Shown: piece after piece, positions 11,974 to 24,000 of the stretch
Numbering within the stretch: the stretch's first letter is position 1
Layout: each line of letters opens with the position of its first letter
Assembly: GCF_932526225.1 (NCBI RefSeq)
Contig: NC_064045.1
Span: forward strand, 11,506,442-11,570,441
Length of the DNA: 64,000 nucleotides
Source of the DNA: Nematostella vectensis
Lineage: Eukaryota; Cnidaria; Anthozoa; Actiniaria; Edwardsiidae
Direction of reading: 5' to 3'
Translations under genes and position numbers: made by a program
The notes under the pieces: model-generated
Database searches by the model: none
What the model saw: only the letters and a program-made list of their open reading frames with translations
What the model was told of the DNA's origin: nothing

Positions 11974-12075
11974 TGTTGCACGCTTCACTCTGCACATCAG
12001 AAGTCCATGTTGCACGCTTCACTCTGCACATCAGAAGTCCATGTTGCACGCTTCACTCTGCACATCAGAAGTCCA
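11974..12075. repeat. 34-bp tandem array, three copies, overlapping the TMC stop codon
   Basis: Three identical copies begin at 11974, 12008 and 12042. Read on the minus strand, the unit contains CATGGACTTCTGATGTGC, which in the uppermost copy encodes the last residues (MDF) and stop of the TMC protein. The two lower copies repeat this end within the presumed 3' UTR. Confidence 0.9.
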
Positions 12076-15000
12076 TGTTGCCTGCTGAAGTGTGTACTAT
12101 AGTTTGCTGTGTTGGCTCTGACTGCAGGTGGTCGCCATCGTCGTCCTGCCTCCGCTTCTGCTGATCACTCAAGAGTTTCTCCATCAAGTAGCGCTTGTCA
12201 CGTCCCTCCTAAAAAGCATCGCGAAGTGAAGAAGTTACAACTCACTGTTCAATTCGAAAACAACACGGATTCAGAGTTTCCTGGTTGCATACTATCGATG
12301 TAACATAACGAAATTGTTCTAAGAAAATATTCAAGATTAATGATAGTGGTGCTTCATGAGGTGTTTCTAGAGTTTCGTAAAGAATACTGACCAAAACAAG
12401 TTGATCCTTCAGCATCTCAATCATCTGAAGATGAACTCTCAACATCGACCGGAAGTAGTAGATCATCAAACTGACAAGAACAGCAGCATTAGCAATAGCG
12501 CACTCGAATGAGGCGGAGCGCTTATTTCAAATCCGTCTTATCTCTAAATCAAAAGTATTTGTTTTAACAACCTGCAAGTATTTTTTTCCCAGAACCATAA
12601 AAGAAAGCTTTCAATGATAAAATGTTGTGATGTGCGGTATTGCCAGTTTTCGTTACTTTTTTTCTAACAACATGGAGCGCATTAAAGGGAGGTGCTATGG
12701 AAAATACGGTAGGCATAATGTTAAAATAATCTAAAGGCTAACAGCAAAATAAAATACAAAGCCGTTCAAAGATTGACTACTCACAAGAACACTAACAGAA
12801 CAGGAAAGATAAAGGAAGCGGTGCTGATGTAGTTGAGGATTTCTTGAATGGCGGTGGGCCATGTTTTGATCACTCCACTTAGCTCCGCTATTATCTCAGT
12901 GTCCTGGCAATATTGATTTCTAGAACAAGTGGAAAAGACGCATCAAAAGTTAAAGGGGCAACTTCAAAATACCCTGCCACAATTGAACATCAAGCTTAAC
13001 TTCATACTTAAGTTTCTAGAGAACGCGGCACTAATACAATGAAACGAAGATTATGTAGCGGGGTATTTCCAAGTTGAGCTCAAACAAAACGTTGCATTGC
13101 AATAGTACTTCGCTTTTTTTCATCCAGAGACTCTATGTTTTCATTCGTAAAGCCCAATCAAGGACTCAGTTTTACCGAGTTGCAGAAAATCAATCAAGTC
13201 ATGGCTGCTCATATGACGAATACTCACCGAAAAGGCCCATAACATGACGGTCGAACCCTAAAGAAAGAGGGAGTGTTTTAGATGCGGGCATATCATTTGC
13301 TGATTTGTTTTAAACACATTGACCCCTCAACCGGCCTGTACCGGCTTTGGGAAGTACCCACAACCCAAAAAATTCATAAATTCAAACTAAACACAACAAG
13401 ATGAAGATACTCAGGCATCAGTCTAAGGGATAAATGGTCTTGCAGATATGCATCCAACCAAGGTGCATCTACTCTTAAGCCAAATAATAGCACAGGTTCT
13501 TTGACAAATCTCAAATCGAACAAGGAGAGAAAAGCAGAATCACCCCTCTCAATAAAACGCTCAAAATGCCACACAAGGGAGATAGATCAGCAAACACAGC
13601 TCAAGACACAAATAGATACCTTTATTCTGATCCTCCAGGTACATTTCCTTGGCCTCAAAACACAATGTCCATTCCTTGAAGGATTGTACAACCACGAAAA
13701 TATCTTTACGTATTGCAAAGCATTCTGGGAGATCCAGGGGAAAACTCACGAGGGGGGAAGGGATGGGGGGGGGGGGGGGGGGGCAGTCAACACTCCTCTC
13801 CCCAAAGTCAGATAGTCTTTTCACCCCGAAGCCAAACAAATCAATTCCAGGTCATACAGACCCAGAATAGCAGTGTAAACAATTTTGCAATCAATTTGGT
13901 TTCAGAAAAGACAGCATTTAGGAGAGCTGTGATGATTCATTAGAAAATTATTTTCTCATCCGGGCAAAGCCAAACAAGAAAAAATCATCATGAATCCACC
14001 TTTGCTTGCAAATATCCATAAGCAAAGCACTCAATTATGCCCCAAAAGACTTCATGATGTCCTGAGACACTCTCCTAATATGCTCATAGCTGTATTTTTG
14101 ATGAAAAATACAAGCAACCACCAACTTGTGCTGGCTTCAGCACAACGACGAGGGATTAAAAGTGGGGACCGCAAAACACTGTTGGAAAGCTTGGATACCG
14201 CTGACTAGGTGCAGCTGTGTTTGACTTTGACGGGCTGTATAAAACTCAGAATAGGGGGGAAGGTATCTGTTTTCAGTCTGTTTTTTGTAAATTCAGCTCC
14301 AAAAAAGCCAGGAGTCAATGGGTTAATATTTCCAAATCGTGAATAATTCCATAAAAAGGGCAGTGCCTTGGCTTAGTTTTACGAACTTTGCTTCCCTAAC
14401 AAGAGGACCCAGGTTTTAAGGTCTGTACAGGACCCGAAATGATCCCAGGAACCGAAACGATCCCCAAAAGTTCCCCAACTGATCCCGGGACCCGAAACGA
14501 TCCCCAAGAGTCCCCGAAATGAACCACAAGGAATTACAGTAATGGACAACTAAAGGAATGTGTAAGGATTGGCTTTCAGTTTTAAAAACATATGAAACAT
14601 TTAGCTTTGTTTGTGTTATTAAAAGGAAAATTTACATTAACTAAAACTATTGTATTTTAATCTTGAAATCTTAAAAGATTTTAATATACGAATGCGGGGG
14701 AAATACAGTGGTTGAGTCAGAAATTGGGGACAAATCAGAAAGTCTTCACAGATAGGACATGCTGCTTTTCATAGAAATGTTTTAAAGTGATTTTTTGGCA
14801 TGTTTGTTTTCGGTGAATGAAAGACCTATCAGATCATGAGATCATGCCGGGGTGTACGCACGACATGAGGAAATTCAAAACTGACATAATATTGCTTTCA
14901 ACAAAAGCCACATCCTCTTAATATTTTGCATCGGTAGTAGAAGGGTTGTTCGAGTGTATTACTCAGTGTGCTTTTGTCATTCCATCTTCTCGGCCAAACC

Positions 15001-18000
15001 GGCTGCCTTGAATGTGTCGGTAAATATTCGCTCGTGTGAACAAGGATTTCGTGGTGAAATACATGTTTGGTTGTCAAATGAATATTAATTTTTAGGGGTG
15101 ATGTTTACCGGTGTCAGAGTCATGTTTCGGAACCGCAAAATGTTAAGAGTCTGATGGAAGGTCAAAAGTTTGGTTGATCTGAGCAAAGCTGTGATATGTT
15201 TATGCTTTCAGTAGCAATTTAAAGTTGTGTATTTGTTTTGGACTCTGTTTATGGGTTTAACGCCGAGCAATGTAATAAATAGAAGTATTGTGTTGTATGG
15301 CCTACGGGTCTTGCGAGTTATTTATCCTAGCCTACAGTATGACGAGGCGCTTATCGCCCTATGACAGGTAATCCGGAATCCGGAATCCATGAAAAAATGA
15401 GATATGGGATCCGGAATCCATGAAAAAATGAGATATGGAATCCGGAATCCATGAAAAAATCAGATATGGAATCCGGAATCCATGAAAAAATGAGATATGG
15501 AATCCGGAATCCATGCTGCTGGGATCCGGAATCCACGAGAAAAAACCCACATGGAATCCGGAATCCACGCACTAGGATCCGGAATCCAGAACCCTATTGG
15601 AGAACCTGTCATGGGGCGACGCTTAATGCCGCAAATATGGAACCCTTGCATGTTCGAAGGGATTCCGCATGCCGCAGATTTGTTAAGTCATGTAGGGAAG
15701 ACGGTTTACTTGTGGGGATTATTTAAACCCCAGAGGTCATGTCCCAAGGTCGTGTCCTACGCTCCGGTCACCAGTCAATTCGCCCGACTGTGGCGAGGAC
15801 AAACCGCATGAACGACTTTGTGTCATTTAAATTTCAAATGTATTAATTATTATTTGTGTCCAGCTGGCGGCCCTGTAATTCAGCCTGGAATAAACCATTG
15901 ATTGATTGATTGAATTTAATATTTTTAAGGCACGTTGTTTAGAAATCGAGTAGCTGTTAATAAAGGTATTATGCTTCAAAATTGCAAGTATTTCTTCTGC
16001 TTTCCCTTTGTCCATTACCTTAATTCCTTGGGGTAATGGACAAAGGATCCGAGGGGTCCGAGGATCAGTTGGGGTACTTTTGGGGATCATTTCGGGTCCT
16101 GTACAGGTCACCTCGGTTCTAGAGGTTCTCCACATTCAGGACGATTAACCAGAAGTCCACACTCTCCAAGCACACTGCAATAACCTAAAGGGCGAAAGGA
16201 GAGGGGGGGGGGGGGGGGGAGAGACTAAAGGGTAAAACCTGAAATGCACTAGAGTAGCATGACTTGGGGAAAGCACTGCCAGTAGAGTGATTTGTACAGA
16301 GTGACTCACCTGGTAATTCCCCACCCTACTCCCAGTAGAGTGATGAGTACAGAGTGACTCACCTGGTAATTCCCCACCCTTCTCCCAGTAGAGTGAAGCG
16401 TACAGCGTGACTCACCTGGTAATTCCCCACCCTACTCCCAGTAGAGTGATGCGTACAGAGTGACTCACCTGGTAATTCCCCACCCTACTCCCAGTAGAGT
16501 GATGAGTACAGCGTGACTCACCTGGTAATTCCCCCACCCTACTCCCAGTAGAGTGATGTGTACAGCGTGACTCACCTGGTAATTCCCCACCCTACTCCCA
16601 GTAGAGTGAAGCGTACAGCATGACCCACCTGGTAATTCCCCACCCTACTCCCAGTAGAGTGATGAGTACAGCGTGACTCACCTGGTAATTCCCCACCCTA
16701 CTCCCAGTAGAGTGATGAGTACAGCGTGACTCACCTGGTTACAATTCCCCATCCTACTCCCAGTAGAGTGATGAGTACAGCGTGACTCACCTGGTAACTC
16801 CCCACCCTACTCCCAGTAGAGTGATGATGACAGCGTGACTCACCTGGTAATTCCCCCACCCTACTCCCAGTAGAGTGATGTGTACAGCGTGAATCACCTG
16901 GTTATACCCCACCCTCCTCCCAGTAGAGTGATGAGTAGAGCGTGACTCACCTGGTTACAATTCCCCACCCTACTCCCAGTAGGATGATGAGTACAGCATG
17001 ACTCACATGGTAATTCCCCTACCCTATTCCCAGTAGAGTGATGAGTACAGCGTGACTCGCCTGGTTATTCTCCACCCTACTCCCAGTAGAGTGATGAGTA
17101 CAGCGTGTATCACCTGGTAATTCCCCACCCTACTCCCAATGTGTACAGGGTGACCCACCTGGTAATTCCCCACCCTACTGCAATGAGGCACGTGAAGAAC
17201 GTGATGAGTAGAAGCACTGTGAACAAGTAGTTGGAGCGAGCTCCCTGGTACGGCTGGTCTGATGGCTTGTTGTTGTACATCAGGCTTAACTGGAAACAGA
17301 TATAAAATTGTTTAGACTAAGGAGAGAAAATAATACTTTAGTAAAGACTAGGTATTAAGTTCCTTCTTTTTTTTTCTCCAACACATAAAAATATGACAAA
17401 CAAATGTGGCCATGCTGTTTGCCCTATTATTAAAAAAAAATTCCTCTGGATGTCACTGGTGGTAACAGCATTGCCAAAACTTCATAAAGGTCACATTTTA
17501 TATTTCAAAATATTATGTAGTTAAGCTTATCTAATCACATAAGGAATGCCCATAAACCTAATGGAAGATTTTTTTGCTTATTGACGGTGTTTCAAAGATT
17601 AAGATCATTAGCAAAACAAACAATCAAAAATAACTTCCTCAGCTAGTAAATTCCTTTTTTCATAGAGAGCATTTACATGAACGATTGTATAGGGTAGCTT
17701 GTGTACCTTCTTCACGTAAAAGACAATGAAGAGCTTGACAACGCCCATGGCAGGAATAGCAGGGCTGAAGAAAGTACCAATCCTGAGAGACAGAGAAATA
17801 GAAGTTAATGACTGCCCTGACAGGCTCGTAGTTGGGATCTTAAGCAGGAGGTTCGTTTGCCAGTTCTCGTCCTAGCCCACATAGTTTTTCTTTTTCTTTT
17901 TCATTTGTGGACCTTCTTGTTGAGTGGGAGGTCTTTTTCAAAGTCCCCTTCCCCTAGGGCATGGGCCTGTCCCCCAACCCTACCCCCTCCCCTAGGGCAT

Positions 18001-21000
18001 GGGCCTGTCCCCCAACCCTACCCCCTCCCTCAGGGCATGGGCCTGTCCCCCAACCCTCCCCCCTCCCCTAGGGCATGGGCCTATCCCCCAACCCTACCCC
18101 CTCCCCTAGGGCATGAGCCTGTCCCCCAACCCCCCCCCCCCCCTCCCCTATGGCATGGGCCTGTCCCCCAACCCTACCCCCTCCCCTAGGGCATGGGCCT
18201 ATCCCCCAACCCTACCCCCTCCCCTAGGGCATGGGCCTGTCCCCCAACCCTACCCCTTCCCCTAGGGCATGGGCCTATCCCCCAACCCTACCCCCTCCCC
18301 TAGGGCATGGGCCTATCCCCCAACCCTACCCCCTCCCCTAGGGCATGGACCTATCCCCCAACCCTACCCCCTCCCCTAGGGCATGGACCTATCCCCCAAC
18401 CCTACCCCCTCCCCTAGGGCATGAGCCTATCCCCCAACCCTACCCCCTCCCCTAGGGCATGGGCCTATCCCCCAACCCTACCCCCTCCCCTAGGGCATGG
18501 GCCTATCCCCCAACCCTACCCCCTCCCCTAGGGCATGGGCCTATCCCCCAACCCTACCCCCTCCCCTAGGGCATGGACCTATCCCCCAACCCTACCCCCT
18601 CCCCTAGGGCATGGGCCTGTCCCCCAACCCTACCCCCTCCCCTAGGGCATGGGCCTGTCCCCCAACCCTACCCCCCTCCCCTAGGGTATGGGCCTGTCCC
18701 CCAACCCTACCCCCTCCCCTAGGGCATGGGCCTGTACCCCAACCCTACCCCCTCCCATAGGGCATGGGCCTGTCCCCCAACCCTACCTCCTCCCCTAGGG
18801 CATGGGCCTGTCCCCCAATCCTACCCCCTTCCCTAGGGCATGGGCCTATCCCTCAACCCTACCCCCTCCCCTAGGGCATGGGCCTATCCCCCAACCCTAC
18901 CCCCTCCCTCACAGCATGGGCCTATCCCCCAACCCTACCCCCTCCCCTAGGGCATGGGCCTATCCCCCAACCCCCCCCCCCCCTCCCCTAGGGCATGGGC
19001 CCGTCCCCCAACCCTACCCCTTCCCTTAGGGCATGGGCCCGTCCCCCAACCCTACCCCTTCCCCTAGGGCATGGGCCTGTCCCCCAACCCTCCCCCCTCC
19101 CCTAGGGCATGGGCCTATCCCCCAACCCTACCCCCTCCCCTAGGGCATGGGCCTGTCCCCCAACCCTACCCCCTCCCTCACGGCATGAGCCTGTCCCCCA
19201 ACCCTCCCCCCTCCCTCACAGCATGGGCCTATCCCCCAACCCTACCCCCTCCCCTAGGGCATGGGCCTGTCCCCCAACCTACCCCCTCCCTCACAGCATG
19301 GGCCTATCCCCCAACCCTACCCCCTCCCCTAGGGCATGGGCCTATCCCCCAACCCTACCCCCTCCCCTAGGGCATGGGCCTGTCCCCCAACCCTCCCCCC
19401 TCCCTCACGGCATGAGCCTGTCCCCCAACCCTCCCCCCTCCCTCACAGCATGGGCCTATCCCCCAACCCTACCCCCTCCCCTAGGGCATGGGCCTGTCCC
19501 CTAACCCTACCCCCCTCCCCTAGGGCATGGGCCTATCCCTCAACCCTACCCCCTCCCCTAGGGCATGGGCCTGTCCCCCAACCCTACCCCCTCCCCTAGG
19601 GCATGGGCCTGTCCCCCAACCCTACCCCCTCCCTCACGGCATGAGCCTGTCCCCCAACCCTCCCCCCTCCCTCACAGCATGGGCCTATCCCCCAACCCTA
19701 CCCCCTCCCCTAGGGCATGGGCCTGTCCCCTAACCCTACCCCCTCCCCTAGGGCATGGGCCTATCCCTCAACCCTACCCCCTCCCCTAGGGCATGGGCCT
19801 GTCCCCCAACCCTACCCCCTCCCCTAGGGCATGGGCCTGTCCCCCAACCCTACCCCCTCCCCTAGGGCATGGGCCTATCCCTCAACCCTACCCCCTCCCC
19901 TAGGGCATGGGCCTGTCCCCCAACCCTACCCCCTCCCTCAGGGCATGGGCCTGTCCCCCAACCCTACCCCCTCCCCTAGGGCATGGGCCTATCCCCCAAC
20001 CCTACCCCCTCCCCTAGGGCATGGGCCTGCCATAGCAGACAGGTACTAAGAGTACTCACCAGAGAAGGCACTGGCCATAGACCAGGTCCAGAACATTCTT
20101 GGGGATCTGGAATTCTGGCATAACATTCAGTTTACGGAATAGCCGTGTATGCTTGAACAATAACCTGGGAGGAAAAAAAATTGCACCTATATGATATATA
20201 ACATATATGATATAATATAAATTGCACCTATATGATATATAACATATATGATATAATATAAATTGCACCTATATGATATATAACATATATGATATAATAT
20301 AAAATTCTGCCTGTAAGGACACCCTTGAGACCATAATTTAGTTTCGATGATGAGCTCCATTTTAGCAATTGTTTTTTGATGGGGGGAAGCCCTATGTAAT
20401 TAAGTGGGGTTCAAAGGCACATGGAGTGGAAAAAAATATATATGCTTAGCCAAATCAAGATATCATGTAGCATTTTGAAATATACATAATGCAAAAAGTT
20501 CTTTCATATACAGAGCTTTTACCATAACACAACATCAACTTCTGGACTTTCTTTTGGCTTTTTTAAACCTTTGTTCTACTCACCGCAAAATCGTTTCCAT
20601 CCCTAGGGTAGTTGCTATGACAACAAAGAAATCAATCCAAATCAGCATGTACATCTGTGATGCAATCTGATTCTCCCAGCTCTGCAGAACAACAAAAAAA
20701 GTTCAAACACATGCAATTTATCTTTTGTAATAGCTTCCAACTGTAATTTGTTGCCTTTAGACAGGAAATTGAGCCAGGGGGTTTGTTTATCCTAACAGAG
20801 CTTAGCTCACAAGTATTTTCCATTTTTTTTATTTGGACAGGCCTTAAAATCGAGTTGGTGTTTCTGTGTCCTTTCTGAAATCTTGCTGGCCTGATGAGAT
20901 TTATACTTAATACTCTTTGTGCCTTGTTGGGCGCTGAGTGAAGTTACGATGCACAAGCTTATCGCATCCCCAATAAAAGTTCTGTAACATTTCTTCCATT

Positions 21001-24000
21001 CAGGTTTAGTGTGGCTTTCAGCCAAGTTGACTGGCCTTCCCCACACACAGACATGCCCTCTTTCCTCAGATGCCACTTACATTTTGGCAACAGCTTTTCT
21101 CTCCATCATCACATTTTTTTTCCACATCAACATATAGTGTTATTATCAGTACAGCAATGGATGCAAGACGTAGGAGGACCGTCCTGTCAAAACATAATTA
21201 CATTATAGAATCTGTTGATTTATCATTGTGAAGGGGAATCAATTGAAGTAGATAAATATAAACTTTTAAAGAAAGCAATCATTATTTATATCTAAGAAAC
21301 ATTGTTAGTTGTGTAATAATGCACCTTTATGGGATATAATGCACTAAACAAAATCATTGATATTATGTAACAAAAAACAAGAAAAATCATTATGACAATA
21401 AATCATAACAAATGTATAGTCACTCCTACCTGTGAATGCCTCAAATAGTATCACAGACTCTTAGATTTGAATTTTAAAAACAAATGGGAAATCAGGTCAT
21501 TTAGACATTAACGCCAAAATATCAATCCCTACCCCTTTCGCTAAGGGGGGGGGGGGGGGGATTTGGTTCAGTGGCAAAGGGGGAGGGTTTTTTGGTTCAT
21601 ATGCCTTACTGGCAGCCCAAAGGTGGGTTTATACCCCATTAACCTCCCCCTAGATCCACTACTGGGGGTATTTTTTTTGTTACATATGGCTTTCTAGCAG
21701 CCCGAAAGAGTAAGGGGGGGGGGGGGTTAAACCCCCTTAACCCTCCCTATAGATCCGGTACTGTACAATTTACGCTAGGCTTATAAAATTGTCAAACACA
21801 TCCCCACACCAAGATATTATCTATTTGTCAAGTGTTTTTTCATAGATCAGGTTCCCTCGCCCATACCAAATCTGTCACTGCACCTATACACTTGTTGTAC
21901 CTCCAGAGGCTGATGTTAACTTGGAACCTTGGACTCCAGTCCTCAAAATTTGACACCAGGATAAAGAAGGGAGGCAGCAGCAAATTCAGTCCAGTGATGG
22001 TGAGAGAGGATGCCGACCTGATGAGAATGACCATAAAGGCACTCTTTCCTTCTTGTACTTTCTGCCAGCAAACAAACAAACAAAAAACAAAACAAAAATA
22101 AATAAAAAAATGAGAATAAACACAAGGCCTAAAAGTAATTAAAAGGAATCACAGGTAGCCCGGTGTGTTAGCACATCAGCATATGGGGTCTCTCAAACTG
22201 TTGAAACATGTTCAATTCCCGGTCAAGACATGGGTAGTATATTTCTGTTTCTCAGCCCTGAATTTGACTTGTTGAGCATATGTGAGCTAACTACAAGTTT
22301 ATGTCCCTCAGTTCCATTCTTAATATATATGTAACAGGATTTCAAATGTGAAGTGCGTAGAACCTGGTATAATCAATAAAATGCTATATTTATTTATTTA
22401 TTTATTTATTTTTAATCACAGTCTCAGAAAAGGTTGGTCAGGGTGATTACCCTATCCATCTTCATTAGATAACCTTTTCAGGGAATACAGGGCGTATATA
22501 TGAATACAGCATATATTTTGAGTGACTGACTAGGTACTAACTGTATTTTAGTCCTGTTAACAACTGTAGCAGTCCTGAATTAACCTGTAAACCAGCAACT
22601 ATTTAGCAATCAAGCTAGCTAAGTACTTTATGGCACAAAGTGTAACAAAAGTGTTCATAGAGCCATAATTCAACAAGATAAACTGTTCCAGATGGCAAAA
22701 TTTATCAGCAACCAAAAATTTGCCACCAACGTAGGAACAACCTTGTAGACTCTGCCTTCTATTTTAAAAACCCTAAAAAACTCACAGGATCAGTAGAGAC
22801 TTCAACAGCAAGGTAGATCGCATACACAGCCCCTCCCAGCAGCCCCATGACCAGCAAGGTACATGCAGCACGGATAGTGTACAGTCTGCACTTCTGACCT
22901 CTGGTTCTGTTGCGAACTTTCTCAAGGCGGGCTTCTTCAGCCAGTCCAGCCTAGAAGTGAATAACAATCAACAATGGATGAGTATGAACTAAAAAAGTTG
23001 GAACAGAAATATTTTTATTGAGTTAAAGGAGAGTCTATTTATGTGCAGTTGTTTTGCACATAGCAGACAATGGTAGATACCTGGCTTGGGTACCCAATAA
23101 TATATATGAGCAGTAGTGGATCTAGGTGGAGGGTCAAGGAGGTTTACACCCCCTTCTTGGGCTGCCCAGGGAAGGCGTTTTGTGAAAGAAAAATACAATA
23201 CAGAGTTTAGCACTGTGCTTCACCATTAGGTAAAAGAGGAAGAGAGACGATTCAAGTCTCACCACAATCTTTATTACACACGAGCAACCATGGTGCCCGA
23301 CTGTGAACAAGCTACTCTAGGTGGTAACCACTGACAATCAGGTCGCAGGCTTACACACCCATAACTATATTATGGCACTTATTCAAGCAATTGCTGTAAT
23401 TGGTGAGTCTGTGGGAGTAAATAATTTTTCTCCCCATATTGCCATAAGGTCAAACTCCCTCTTAGCAAAAAGCTGGTTCCACCCCTGATGAGATGTAAGG
23501 TTCAGTGTAAAACAGAGCTGCTTGAATCTCTCTACTATCTTTTCTACAATTAAAAAATTGGTTCAAATTGCTGTAGCAAAATAAATTACTTGGAAAACAA
23601 TACTTTACATGACAAGATATATTAAAAATAAAATCTGAACAACAGGGTCAAGTTGGACACAGGGTCTTTATTTCCCCCATCCATCATTATTAGTGATACT
23701 GCCAGATTACCTTAATGTCTTGTACAATGTTTTGACTCTTGACTCTAGCGGCGTTTTCATCATCAATGCAGTAATCCCAAGACGCAAACGCCTTGTTGCA
23801 ATAGGAGTAAAACGTCCCTCCACCTTCTATGTAGCTTTCCTGGAAACTCTTAGTCAAACTAGGAGATGGATAGAACAGTTTGTCTCAGGCCTATGCCAAA
23901 GATTAATTAAGGGACTTACACAACAACCCATGTGTCCCCCCCCCCCACACACACACATCTCGTCCACAACTCCTCTCATAGAATAGCCACTGTGACCTAT

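Larger units (their letters stand above)
9195..12064. other. Intergenic region between LENG9-like start and TMC stop
   Basis: No gene was recognised. The first 100 bp should contain the LENG9-like promoter and 5' UTR. The rest holds a composite TIR element (10209-10948), a foldback element (11180-11354) and the 34-bp array that ends in the TMC stop codon. Open frames near 10,900 merely read through a long G-run. Confidence 0.6.

Noticed and set aside
13561..13943. Glycine- or proline-run frames
   Set aside because: They read through a G-run in TMC intron 13; low-complexity artefact.
15351..15811. Overlapping frames with GFRIP or HGIRNP repeats on both strands
   Set aside because: Products of the 31-bp tandem repeat in a transposon; no domain and no codon bias.
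17857..20049. Plus-strand proline-rich open frames (PPPLGHGP repeats)
   Set aside because: They are translations of the 38-bp intronic minisatellite and move between frames. The region lies between two phase-matched TMC exons on the other strand.
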